Shown here: in pieces, positions 10,310-20,463 of the stretch
Layout of the letters: every line of letters starts with the position of its first letter
Position numbering within the stretch: the first letter of the stretch is position 1
Assembly (NCBI GenBank): GCA_001599815.1
Contig: BCIA01000005.1
Span: forward strand, 5,278,472 to 5,342,471
Length of the DNA stretch: 64,000 nt
Origin: Furcasterigmium furcatum
Taxonomy: Eukaryota; Ascomycota; Sordariomycetes; Glomerellales; Plectosphaerellaceae
Reading direction: 5' to 3'
Program-made: the position numbers and the translations under genes
Notes under the pieces: generated by a model
Database searches by the model: none
What the model saw: the letters and a program-made list of their open reading frames with translations, nothing else
What the model was told of the DNA's origin: nothing

Positions 10310-11179
10310 GTAGGCAAGGCCTGAGAAGGGACACGTTCTCAAGGCATGTCAGGGATCTGAGCTCGCCGTCCTCCTCGTGCTTGCTTGCGGCGTCCTCTGC
10401 TCTCGAGCAAGATGGGGGATAAGAGCGAGGAGGATGTTTGTATTCGTTCTTGCCCAAGGGCTCGGAGGGGGGGGAGGGGGGTGTGACAGTCAAGCTTCAG
10501 GACTGCGCCCGATGGGTATATGTCAGGCAAAGTCTTGGGCATAGTGCTTGGAAGTTTGGTGGGAAGCGAAGCAGAGGAGTTGAGTCTGAATCGAGACTGC
10601 GATGAATGGGGGCGTCTGGCTCTCCTTTGCTCGGGCTGGGTGTTTGAAGATCTAAGTACCTTATGAAGCAAACGCAGGGTTTCGCAGTGCATGGAAACTC
10701 CACACCAAAGGTCGTCAAAGGGCGGAGTGAGGGCTTGTCTCAACGTTTGACATGGGCATGTCCAGCAGAACCTTCTGAATGCCACTGGCAAACTCTCCCA
10801 CAAAAGAGAAAGCCCAAACCCCACCAGACACTGCGTGGCTTGAGAGTGTTTGCAGGCAGCGGGAAAATCGGCATTCACTCGAGGTACTGCCTGGGTGGTA
10901 TAGTACTTACCGTACTGAGGTACAAAGTGAATCGCCCTCGCTGCTGCCCCTTTCTTCATTCACTCATAGCCCTCTACTTACCTGGCTATCCACCTTCGCT
11001 TTCACCTTCACCTTCACCTTCACCCTCATCTTGATCTTCTCAACGCCTCGCGCCGTCTGCCCCAACCCAACTCAAAACGGCAGATACCAACCACCTCACC
11101 ACCTTGTTGGCGCTTCGCCGTCCCTCTCCTCCTCCACGCTGAACTGAACTGAAATTTGGAGATCCTCTCACGTATCGCC
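10310..11179. other. Intergenic, promoter and leader of the kinase-like gene
   Basis: Carries G-rich tract GGGGGGGGAGGGGGG near 10467, the word GGCATTCACTC at 10870-10880 (also found in the inverted repeat at 14309), TACTNAGGTAC-like words near 10893-10922, and pyrimidine-rich leader sequence with a hexamer repeat before the start codon. ORFs here lack coding character. Confidence 0.5.
11001..11024. repeat. (TTCACC)4 microsatellite in a leader
   Basis: Four perfect copies of TTCACC, flanked by degenerate copies, lie about 155 bp before the start codon of the kinase-like gene, in a pyrimidine-rich stretch that is probably the core promoter or 5' untranslated region. Confidence 0.85.
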
Positions 11180-13090
11180 ATGGAAGACGTCGACTATCTC
11201 GCGGTGGAAAAGATTCCAGCCCTCAATGTCGCCTCCAGCAACTACCTGTACGCCCCAGGAACGTTGCTGAAGCTGGCAACCCACCAGCCTCCCCAACCAT
11301 TCGGAGATTCCGTCTACAAGCCTCCCTTCAACCGCGACCCTCTTTACGATGAGCAAAAGATCCTGAAGACCCGCAGTCCCCGCGATCACGTCTTCATGAG
11401 GCTCCCTCGCGAGAGAACCGACGACAGCATCCTCCCCGACTATGCGACCAAGTACTTCGCCGTGCGCGATGAGGCAACCATCAGAATCACGGACACTCTC
11501 CAATCCTTCGACGGTGTCGGTGCCCAGGTGGTGATCTGCCAAGTCGAGAACATGCCGAAGACGTACTGGACTGAGATGGGCTGCCGTGACCGTCCCAAGC
11601 AGGTCGTTGCAAAGATCTTCGATCCCCTGTTCTACCCCAAGCAACACGATCTCGCACCTTGGGTGCGGCTCGACATCGTCAGCATGGCGGACAAGGACTA
11701 TGCACACGAGGCCGCGTCCTACATGGAACTTCATGATCTCCGTAAGACGAGGCCTATGATCCGCGACTTCACGCCTTCCTTCTACGGCGCCTGGACCGTC
11801 ATCCATCAGAACCAGGGATATGGCAAGTCGGACACTGCCCCTTCCGAAGATGACGGCACCCCCGGTTTTGAGAGGCATGTTCGGATTGTCCTCATGGAGC
11901 ACATCGACGGCATCACCATTGGGGACGCGTGCGGTCGGCAATACGAGGATGAGTTCCCCATCCTCGTCCCCCCTACGAATTTCGAACTCGAGAAGAAGCG
12001 CCTCGCTGTTTTTGCACGCCTTCTTCGGGGCCTCACGGCACTTGAGCACGCCGGCGTCTTCCCGGAGGACCGCGATCCGTGGAACTTCATCCTCGTCGAC
12101 GAGGACCAGCGGAACTTGAAGTCCAAGAACCCCCTCCAACAGCTCAGCAGCACCCGTGTCGTCATGGTCGATTATGGCAGGACTGAGATCACGCGGTACA
12201 CAACTCAAGGCAAGGACGTGTTTGAGAAGTTCCCCCGCCCTCTCCATCCCATCACCAGGTTTACCCCTGATGCTCTCGATGCTTTCGCCGGATGGTTTCC
12301 GCGCGAGTGGCTTGACGACCCCAACCCATTCTACGAATGGGCGAAGAAAGCTTTTTACATGGATGACTACACCTGCCACACCCAAGCCAACGAGATTATC
12401 GAGCGGGGCGATGAGCAACTCGAAGCAGCAGGGATGGCAAAGTCGGCCGTGGACAGCGCCACATCATCTCCTGGCAAGCATCAGGACGACTCTGGTTCGG
12501 TCAAGGATTCCTCGAAGCCAGCCACGGACCCTCAACAGACACACGAAGCCTCGTCGACCCCTTTACTCAACTCCCCAGAACCCGTGACCGACTCGTCGAC
12601 TCCCTTCGTCAATTCCCCAGAGTCCCTGATGCGCTCGCCCGAGCAGCTCAAGAGCTCCTCGGAGCAGGAAAAGAGCTCTCCTGATAACCCGGTTGTCCGA
12701 TCCCTCAAGCGTCGTGAGACCTTTGGCTCATCCTCCGGCGGCGAATCCCTCTTTGACGGGAACACTGACCCGGCTGTGGAGAGCCTCGCCACCAGTCTCG
12801 AAAGCCTGACGCTCCGCCGAAGCGCAAGCAATTCCTCCCAGACGGGACAGCCATCTTCCAGGCTCAGCAGCATCTGGATCCCCGACGATCCGACCGGCAC
12901 TGCCAAGGATGCGGGCACCAAGGCTGAAGAGGCCGGCATCACCACGGTCCCTGAAGGAGAGGGCGTCGGCGACGAGGAGTATGAAGCAGGCGACGAGGAG
13001 AGCCCCAAGAGCGACGACAAAGGCAAAGGAAAGGGAAAGGACAGGGGCAGGGGCAAGGGCAAGGATCTGGACCTGGGCCAGGAGGAGTAG
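11180..13090 (+). CDS. Kinase-fold protein with low-complexity tail, intact paralogue
   Basis: Intronless, 636 residues from ATG 11180. A divergent protein-kinase-like fold can be followed: beta-3 lysine K145 (VVAKIFDPLF), helix-C glutamate E177 (HEAASYMELH), hinge LMEHIDG, catalytic loop D297-RDPW-N302, and metal-binding D331 in VMVDYG. All key positions are present, so phosphotransfer is possible, but there is no clear glycine-rich loop and the family is not one I can name. The kinase-like part ends near residue 415; the remainder is Ser/Pro/Glu-rich and closes with Lys-Gly/Lys-Asp repeats (KGKGKGKDRGRGKGKD). A decayed copy lies 4 kb away on the other strand. Cytoplasmic or nuclear location inferred from absence of a signal peptide. 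Substrate unknown. Confidence 0.72.
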   Translation: MEDVDYLAVEKIPALNVASSNYLYAPGTLLKLATHQPPQPFGDSVYKPPFNRDPLYDEQKILKTRSPRDHVFMRLPRERTDDSILPDYATKYFAVRDEATIRITDTLQSFDGVGAQVVICQVENMPKTYWTEMGCRDRPKQVVAKIFDPLFYPKQHDLAPWVRLDIVSMADKDYAHEAASYMELHDLRKTRPMIRDFTPSFYGAWTVIHQNQGYGKSDTAPSEDDGTPGFERHVRIVLMEHIDGITIGDACGRQYEDEFPILVPPTNFELEKKRLAVFARLLRGLTALEHAGVFPEDRDPWNFILVDEDQRNLKSKNPLQQLSSTRVVMVDYGRTEITRYTTQGKDVFEKFPRPLHPITRFTPDALDAFAGWFPREWLDDPNPFYEWAKKAFYMDDYTCHTQANEIIERGDEQLEAAGMAKSAVDSATSSPGKHQDDSGSVKDSSKPATDPQQTHEASSTPLLNSPEPVTDSSTPFVNSPESLMRSPEQLKSSSEQEKSSPDNPVVRSLKRRETFGSSSGGESLFDGNTDPAVESLATSLESLTLRRSASNSSQTGQPSSRLSSIWIPDDPTGTAKDAGTKAEEAGITTVPEGEGVGDEEYEAGDEESPKSDDKGKGKGKDRGRGKGKDLDLGQEE

Positions 13091-14261
13091 CGCGCGGTGT
13101 ACGAGACAAGTCCGTGGATTGGTCTGTCACGCTCGTCAGAGGCTGGCCTGTCTGCCTCGACGTGCAGACCTTGGCTGAGCAGAACAGACCAGAACAATGT
13201 TTGAGTTGGGAGTTTTGATGCGGTTTCGCCGCTTTGGTCATCATGGTATGGTTTGAAAGGGTCCATTCCCTTGAGATGAGTGTCACATCAACACAGTAGC
13301 TCTGCCCATGAATCAAGATCTTTTGGCGCAGCATCTACGTTTCCCACTACCTAGTGTCGGCTCTCTCATGAATGGACCGAGTTTGCTGGGTCCAGGGCGC
13401 AGCAGAAACCTGAAGACAGCCCACAAGCCAAAGTCAGTCCAGGGAGCATCGTGAACCATGATGTACGGTATGGAGTGCACACCCACCGAGGCAGACACAC
13501 CCGACGTGAAATTACCAGCAACTTCTCCCAGTTCCCTCGTGATTCCATGATCTATTCAAGCACCCAGAATCAACCCACCAGCAGGGCATCGCCAGTGTCA
13601 AAGCAAGTGGTAGCGTACTCGGTAATGGCGCTGTTCTCAGCCCTCTCGCGGGTGGGTTTGGCAGAGACATGTCACAAGTCCGGTACCCCTTCATTAGGTT
13701 GTAGGGATTGGCGAAAACATCGTGGTCGAAGGGCACGTGATGGTACAAATCTCCCTCCAAAGAGCTGAGGGGTCAATGAAGCGGTTCGGAGATTCCAGCC
13801 ACGACTTGGGAAGGGGGTTCAGCTGTCGAGGAGCCCATATTGGCCCAATCTTCTAAGGGCTTCGTTTGAACATGGCAGAGGACGATTGAAGCGCGTTGTT
13901 TGCTGTGCACAGTGATGTATCTGCCTACTTTCAGGCGTATTCAAGTCAGCCTTGGTACAAGAATAGCAAGCACAGGGGCGCCCTTCAGGGCGGCAGGCAA
14001 GTCGACGAGAAGCTCCCATGGTACCATTTCAGTAGAAAGCTGCTCAGGCGCTTTCTGCTTACTTCAGGGGTGCTACCACCAAAGTATTACACAGTACCTA
14101 GGTAAAAACAAACAAGTGGCTAGTAAGGCAACAATATAGCAAACATTTGCCGCGGTAATCCTCAAGGCGGAGAAAGTAGGAGGCTTAGGGCCTCAGAAAT
14201 AACAGCTGCAGCCTGAGCCCTGAGTTGTCACATGCCTACACGTACTTTGGCCTGGAGTCGG

Positions 14262-14322
14262 CTGAGTGAATGCCTAGATCTAAGCCAAGTGAGTGAATGT
14301 CCCTCCTCAGGCATTCACTCAG
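14262..14322. repeat. Perfect 14-bp inverted repeat, 33-nt spacer
   Basis: CTGAGTGAATGCCT at 14262-14275 is matched exactly by its reverse complement AGGCATTCACTCAG at 14309-14322. The spacer holds one further direct copy of GAGTGAATG (14291-14299). The core word GGCATTCACTC recurs at 10870. It could be a regulatory hairpin, a paired binding site, or the remnant of a small inverted-repeat element. Confidence 0.8.
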
Positions 14323-14601
14323 AACGAAAAGTGATCTTAGCGCCCTGTTGGTATGATTCTGCCTGAAGCCTCACGCGTTGTTGTTAGTAAAACCATAACC
14401 TCCCTCATCTCCTTCCCACCTCCATCTCCTCTTCCCTTTCCTCTCACACCCACATTCTCACCCACAATCTTCTCACTACCAACATTACACTTCCACCGCC
14501 CAGCTCCCGTCTGGGCAGATCATTCTAACACCGTTGTGGTGTTGGAAGCGGACGCAAGCCAGTTGACCGCGAACTTACCTCCGATCCCTGTTGGCATCTT
14601 G

Positions 14602-14670
14602 GTAAGTCAAGATCCTCCCAAGTCCACGACCTCCCAAGTCCATGACATCATATGCTAATGCTCTCCCTAG
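14602..14670 (+). other. Probable 5' untranslated intron
   Basis: A perfect donor GTAAGT at 14602, a GCTAAT branch-like site at 14654 and acceptor CCCTAG ending at 14670 define a 69-nt intron about 170 bp before the start codon of the gene at 14841. Confidence 0.5.
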
Positions 14671-14840
14671 TCAACGTCTGCCTGGGTCGCTGAACTTCTA
14701 AACCGACATCAGCACAACTCAAGGCCAGAACGACTCAACGTCAGCCCAGCTCAAGGTCAGCACGACTCCAGGTCAAGAGACATCAACAGAGCCTCAAGTT
14801 AACACAAACACAGTTCAACGAGATCATCCCATTCTGTGTC

Positions 14841-16022
14841 ATGCCTTCATTCGGAATCCTCCCCCCGGTGGACCTGGGCCCTATTCAGGCTCTCTATCAC
14901 ACGTTCCGTGACATGAAGAACAAGCCCCCGCCCTTCGTTGGGGAATACACGAAGCGGGGTGCGCGGATGCCATCCACTGGCATCAGTGCGAACATTGCAC
15001 CCCCCATGTCTGTTGATACTTCAGCTATCAATACCACTGATGCAATCTTGACTGCCGAGGAGCTGAGCCAGGCTCAACTCGCCTACTGGTTCAAGGTGGG
15101 CCTGGGTGTCCCGGAACTGGTCCGCGATCTGGGGATTCAATATGCCCTCAACAACGACCTGTCAAGGAACTGCAACGAGTTCGCTGTGGTGCAGTATTAT
15201 GCCCACTCCTTTGGCACTCCTCTCGAGACTGTCCTCAGTGTTCTTCAGCAGCGGTTTCCCGGACCTTTCAAGGGGTCCAGGTTGGATGCAAGGCCCGAGC
15301 ACCCCAACCAACTGTCTGTGTCCAACGATTCGCCGAATGCAAAGCGGGTGCGGGCGAACACCGGAGCCATGAAGCGCGCAGCTACCGAGGGAGATTCTAA
15401 CGACCACGATCAGATCATGACTCGCGCAGATCGAGTCATCCGGGTCATCAAGAAGGGATTCGTGCCTCAAGCTGTATGCGTTGTGGAGTTCAAGAACACC
15501 GGCCGGATTCCCTAGGAGGATTACAAGGCCGGCTACAAGAACCGAACTGTTCGCGACCTGCGGCCTTTGGAGGGGAGGGCGAAGCCTTCAAACTTCGGAG
15601 AGTCCGCCAAACGCCAGTTTCAGCAGACTCTGGCGTACTGCAAAGCAAACCACGGACGATTTGCGATCCTTTACGACGGTGTTACGATGGTTCTGCATCA
15701 GTTCCATCAGCTGACCCTTGCCAGCGGAGATCCCAGCTTGATCATCGACAAGAAAAGTGGTGGTGGCGCAGACATGATCCTGATGGGTGTCATGAACACC
15801 TTGAAGGAGTCCCGGGGCAGGATCCTCACTGTCCTTGGGGGCTTCATCTGGGAGGGCCTCAAGGATGCCCTTAACCGAATTCCTTCCGAGGGTGAGTTCG
15901 ACCAGACTTTGGACGAGGTCATGGAAATCCTGGATTCCATGAAATGGAGCAGGCCCAAATCAGCCTGGACTCGATACGGAGGCAACCCAGTGATCTTCCC
16001 GGCGAAAGAGGCTCCATTTTGA
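14841..16022 (+). pseudogene. Unknown protein, possible PD-(D/E)XK fold, one in-frame stop
   Basis: One frame runs 1182 bases from ATG 14841 to TGA at 16020, interrupted only by TAG at 15513-15515 (codon 225). Coding character is equal on both sides, and the stop is followed directly by EDYKAGYKNRTVRDLRPLEG. Around the break, D197 (TRADRVI), E216 and K218 (VCVVEFK), then QFQQTLAYCKANHGRFAILY-DG, resemble a PD-(D/E)XK nuclease-like core; this is a weak fold-level suggestion. TAG could derive from CAG (C-to-T) or TGG. A 42-nt intron GTATGC...CTAG ending exactly at the stop would keep frame but is shorter than other introns here and would remove E216/K218. I do not recognise the family. Confidence 0.6.
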
Positions 16023-16810
16023 GATCAGGGATACCCAGAGATCTCCTGACCAAAGGAGGCCTTGTCTCAACTTTGCTGCCACCTGTTTGCCGCCACCTGG
16101 ATCATATCCACTTTCCATCACATCGCGTCTACACCGCATCCACCCTCAATTGCAGCTGGTCTAGACGGTATCCAGCCTTGATTGCAGCTGGCCTGGACAA
16201 CATGAGGCCTCAATCACATCTGTTTCGAACCATATCCGGCACAAATTGCAGCTTGTCTGGGCACTGTCTGGTCTGGACTGTGCCTTGTCTGGGCACACCT
16301 CGACTCGATGATATCTTGGCTCGATTGCATTTCGTCTGCATTGCGTTTGGACTGGCCTGCTGTTCATCTGCATTGGCTGCCGCCTAAAACTGCCGCTGTA
16401 TGAGACGGCTTATGTCTGGAAATTGCGCCGTCTGGGCGATCGTCTACCCTGAGTTGCCGATTGAGTCTCTGAAGACTGTAATTGTGAAGGAGGAAGTGGG
16501 CGAGACAGGGGTGGAGGAACGGGGCATGATTGTATTCTTAGACAGCGAACTCTATGAATTGTATGGTTACTGAACTTGACCTTCTAGCTTGTCGACAGGT
16601 GAGGGACTGGTGTGCAGAAAATGATCGTGATGCTCCGTGACAGCCTCAAATGATGCTCTGTGATTGATCTTAGAGTGACGTTGATCTTAGGAGGCGCACG
16701 GACCACGTCGGATTTGAGCCTCAGAACCTTCCCCACGCATCCTCCGCTGGAAAGTTGAACCTTCCATCCTCCACCCCCAAACCACCACAACACAAATCTA
16801 CGCCCTCACG
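16023..16810. other. Intergenic, degenerate CAGCTGGTCTGGAC repeats
   Basis: At 16145-16310 there is a loose array of words such as TTGCAGCTGGTCTAGAC, TTGCAGCTGGCCTGGAC, TTGCAGCTTGTCTGGGC and GTGCCTTGTCTGGGC, spaced about 40-60 bp. The rest is non-coding and includes the MFAP1 promoter, with AAAT/TGAT-rich sequence near 16600-16680. Confidence 0.5.
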
Positions 16811-18247
16811 ATGCCGCCAAAGCGCATGACCGCGAACCCGGTCAAGCCCGCCCGCTACCGCGCGGGCAAGGCCGCCCCCGCCGAAGACTCCTCCTCCTCC
16901 GACTCGGAAGCCGCCAGCGACGCCGACGAGCAGCACACAATCCCGCCACCCCCGAAAGCCGCGAGCGCGGGGAAGATCGCCGGCGCCGCGAGCCTCGGGA
17001 AGCTCGACCTCGACAAGCGGCGGAGGGAGGCCCAGGCGAAGGAAGACGCGCGACTGGCGAGGGAGAAGGCCGAGCTGCAAGCCGTCGAGGAGGGCTTCGT
17101 CACGGAAGAAGAGGACGAGGACGAGGATGTAGAGAACGACGACGACGACGAGGGAGACAGCGACGAGGAGAGCAGCGGAAGCGAGGAGTCCTCCGAAGAC
17201 GAGGCCCCGAAACGGCTCATGCTGCGACCGAAATTCATCCCGAAGAACCAACGCGCGACGGCCGCCGGAGGGAAGAGCGCGGGCTCATCGACCGCCCAGG
17301 CCGCGCTGGACGAGGAGGCACGGATCGCTGCCGAAGAGGCCCGGCGGAAAGCCGAGGCCGACGCCCTGGTCGAGGAGCAGATCAAGAAGGACCTCGCGGC
17401 GCGCGCCGCGGGGAAGAAGCACTGGGAAGACGACGGCGACGGCGAGGGCGTGTCAGACGTCGACACCACGGACGGTCTGGACCCCGAGGCGGAGGAGGCG
17501 GCGTGGCGTCTGCGCGAGCTGAAGCGCGTGAAGCGTGAGCGGGACCGCATCGCGGAGCAGGAGGCCGAGATCGCGGAGCGGGAGCGGCGGGCGGGCCTGA
17601 CGCAGGAGGAGCGCGACGCCGAGGACGCCGAGAAGATCGCCCGCCAGCGCGAGGAGAAGGACGCCAAGGGCAAGATGGGGTACCTCCAGAAGTACTACCA
17701 CAAGGGCGCGTTCCTGTCGGAGGAGATGGCGGCCGCGGGGCTGGACAAGCGCGACCTCATGGGCGTGCGCATCGCGGACGACGTGCGCGACCGCAGCGCC
17801 CTGCCGGAGTACCTGCAGCGCAGGGACATGACGAAGCTCGGCCGCAAGGGCGCGACGAAGTACAAGGACATGCGGAGCGAGGACACGGGGCGCTGGGGCG
17901 AGTTCAGGGACCACCGGCCGGACAGGCAGGACCGGTTCGGGCGGTACGACGATGTGGACGAGCGGTTCAGGCCGGACGATGACAGGGGCGGCGACAGGGG
18001 CGTCAAGGGCGCGAACCTCGTGCCGCTCGGCGAGAGGAGGCCGCGGGATGATCGCAGGGAGAGGAGCAGGGAGAGGAGCAGGGACGGTGACGGCGACGAT
18101 CGACGAAGGAGGCCGCGGTCGAGATCACGGTCCGCATCACCGCGGCGGAGGGACTCCAGAGACGACCGGGAATGGCGGAAGAGGAGCCCCTCGAGGGACA
18201 GGGATCGCCACGACGACGACAAACGGCGCAGGGTAGACGCGGCGTGA
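16811..18247 (+). CDS. MFAP1-family spliceosomal protein
   Basis: Intronless, 478 residues. Acidic, Ser-rich N-terminal part (residues 25-135) followed by the MFAP1 domain from LMLRPKFIPKNQRAT (about 137) to LGRKGATKYKDMRSEDTG (about 360), including the highly characteristic KMGYLQKYYHKGAF near residue 287. A Glu/Arg-rich coiled segment (residues 165-285) joins these. The last 85 residues form an RS/RD-rich tail (RERSRERSRDGDGDDRRRR). MFAP1 proteins are nuclear components of the precatalytic spliceosome B complex, bridging Prp38 and other B-specific factors. The RS-like tail fits a splicing role. Ends 130 bp from the POL12 stop, convergent. Confidence 0.88.
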   Translation: MPPKRMTANPVKPARYRAGKAAPAEDSSSSDSEAASDADEQHTIPPPPKAASAGKIAGAASLGKLDLDKRRREAQAKEDARLAREKAELQAVEEGFVTEEEDEDEDVENDDDDEGDSDEESSGSEESSEDEAPKRLMLRPKFIPKNQRATAAGGKSAGSSTAQAALDEEARIAAEEARRKAEADALVEEQIKKDLAARAAGKKHWEDDGDGEGVSDVDTTDGLDPEAEEAAWRLRELKRVKRERDRIAEQEAEIAERERRAGLTQEERDAEDAEKIARQREEKDAKGKMGYLQKYYHKGAFLSEEMAAAGLDKRDLMGVRIADDVRDRSALPEYLQRRDMTKLGRKGATKYKDMRSEDTGRWGEFRDHRPDRQDRFGRYDDVDERFRPDDDRGGDRGVKGANLVPLGERRPRDDRRERSRERSRDGDGDDRRRRPRSRSRSASPRRRDSRDDREWRKRSPSRDRDRHDDDKRRRVDAA

Positions 18248-18377
18248 GCAGTCACGGGGATCCGGCATGTACAACAACCAAGGACGGACACAGCGAAAAG
18301 GAGAGCTGATGATTCTGATACCCAAACTCCGGGCCTACCTCTCGGCCTTGGCAATGTGAAATACCTACACTGGACTT

Positions 18378-20463
18378 CTAGATCTTCTTGATTTCCACCC
18401 TCGCCCGATCGAACACCCGATGGCCCAGCATGCCCTCTCCGCCCGCGTCCGCCGGCGGCGGGTACAGCGTCATCTGTGCGTAGTTGCCTGCCGCTTTCCT
18501 CTTGGACAGGAAGCCTGGGTTGATGAAGAGGACGCTCTCAATGACCTGGTACCTTACATGTTAGCATCATTCCTTCACGCAGAAGTCTTGCTCGGTCTCA
18601 CCTTTGCAAACGGGGGCAGGAAGCTCGGCACGATCATGACGTCCGGCCGCACGTTGACCATCTCGCCCAGCTTCATGTAACTAACATCCAGCATGGCGCC
18701 AGGCGGCGTCTGCTCCGCCGTGCCGGTCTTGGGCAGCCTGGAGCGGTCCGACGGCGGGAAGAGCGGGAAGTAGTGCCTCTGCTCGAGGAGGTACCGGCAC
18801 AGCCGGGACAGCAGGGAGGGGTCCTGGGGCCTGCCGACGACGAGCTCCTCGTTGCGGAGCTCGCCCAGCACGTCCTGCGAGGAGACGCCGAGGACAGTCT
18901 CGTTGATGGAGAGGGTCATTGGGTTGGAGACGAGGCGGGCGTTCTTCGGCAGGCCGAGGTCCTTGCGGGCGATGGCGTCCTGGGGCCAGGAGACGTGCTT
19001 GTCGATGATGTCGCGCACGGAGGGGATGAGGAGGATGGTGATGCTGGGGTTGGCGGCTGTCAGGCGGTTGAGGGCCGCGGAGAAGAGGTACTTGAACACG
19101 GTGTTCATGGTGGCAGTGTCGGGGTCGATGGGAGCGTCTTCGGGGAGGTCAAAGTCGCCCGTTGCGATCAGGGGATGTTCCGAGTCGATGAAGGGGCCGG
19201 TGAGGACGAGGGCATCGACATAGGAGTCTGCTGCTTGGCTGCAGAGGGCATGCAGGGGCTCGAAATCAAGGTTGTCGTCGGCAGTGTAGGGTCCTGCCGC
19301 GTAGATCACGCTCAGGGGCGCAGGGTCGGTGTCGGAGTCCATGGCATCCGGATCGCCCCTCATCTTCTCACGGTGTGTCGCGAGGGCCGCGGGTGAAGAG
19401 GCGGCGTTGGGGAGCAGAGGGACATCGAGCGTGTCTTCGACCACGAACTCGGTTCCAGACGTGTTGATGCCCTTGAGAGCGACAACCTGGCCGGGGAACA
19501 AGCTGAAGCCCTGGCGGCCCATGTTCAGGGGCACCCTCTGCCCTCCGCCCGTGCGTCTCGACGTCTCTAGAACCAGCGACGCGGCGTTCAGCTTCCCTTC
19601 CGGCGAATCGGAGGCGACGCGGCCGACGGCAATGACCGGCGTCGTGCTCTGGTTCGCGGCGCTGCCGAACGCGGCGTGGTCCAGCTTGTGGTACTCCTGC
19701 ACCAGGGCCATGAACTCGTCTATCCGGTCGTCCAGGATTTCCGATGCCTCGGAAAGCTTCATTGCTAGGGGCTTGTACGCGAGCTTCTTCTGGTCGGACG
19801 CGGCCGTCAGCTTGATTCGGGATTCGGGCCAGGGGCAGATGGGCGGTTCGGCGTTTTGGAGGTGGTCATTGAGGACTTCGACGACCTCTCCGGGATTGAG
19901 CCTGTCGTTGAAGGAAGAGGGTCTATAGCTGTTAGTTGTATGACCAACAGTGATCGCGGACGGGGAACATACGGGCCCATCGCATTGAGCTGGTCCTCCA
20001 TTCGCAGGGGGCTCTTGTAGTCGGGCGAGCTGCTGGCGACATCCGCCCTGACTCTCGACATGGAGGGCGTCTCGAAGGCCTTCCTCTTTGCGCTCGAGGT
20101 TTTGTTCAGCCTCGCCGTGCCGGGGGTGTTCGGCACCAGTCCGTCCAGCATCCCGAAGACGTCCCCGCCGCCCCGGCCGCCAGCTCTCGGCGTCGCTCCG
20201 ACCCTCTTCTCCGTCTTGATGTGTGCTTCGCGCGCGGTCTTCTCGAGGGCATCCTGGATGTCTTGCTTGAAATTCCGGACCGCGCTGAGGGAGAGGCCTG
20301 CGGAGTCCAGGTCCATCTTGATGCAGTAGGACTCCCATTTGTAGTACAGGTCTTCGGCGGACAGCTCGTGGAGGCGCATCATGGACTCGAGCTCGCCGAG
20401 GACGTCGGGCTCGATGCTCTTCGAGCCCGACGTGAAGTACTGCTGCAGCTCGGCGGCTGCCAT
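18378..20463 (-). CDS. POL12: DNA polymerase alpha-primase B subunit (Pol12)
   Basis: Three exons, 20463-19973, 19922-18602 and 18545-18378, with introns of 50 and 56 nt, give 659 residues. N-terminal helical domain (ELESMMRLHELSAEDLYYKW), a linker rich in phosphorylatable Ser/Thr, an OB fold (VGRVASDSPEGKLNAASLVL), then the calcineurin-like phosphoesterase domain (SVIYAAGPYTADDNLDFEPL, ALVLTGPFIDSEHP). The metal-binding residues of active phosphoesterases are replaced, as normal for B subunits, and the C-terminus has the family's LFINPGFLSKRKAAGNYAQ. It tethers primase-polymerase alpha in replication initiation. Intron 1 has two candidate acceptors 6 nt apart. Final exon acceptor CCAG was chosen because the nearer TAAG leads to an immediate stop. 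Confidence 0.92.

Larger units (their letters stand above)
13091..14840. other. Intergenic with inverted repeat and spliced leader of next gene
   Basis: No convincing coding region. Contents: an AGTACCTAGGTA word near 14093, the 14-bp inverted repeat at 14262-14322, a CT-rich promoter tract at 14400-14510, a probable 5'-untranslated intron at 14602-14670, and a leader at 14690-14830 made of loosely repeated CTCAA/CGACTC/GGTCA words leading to the ATG at 14841. Confidence 0.5.
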
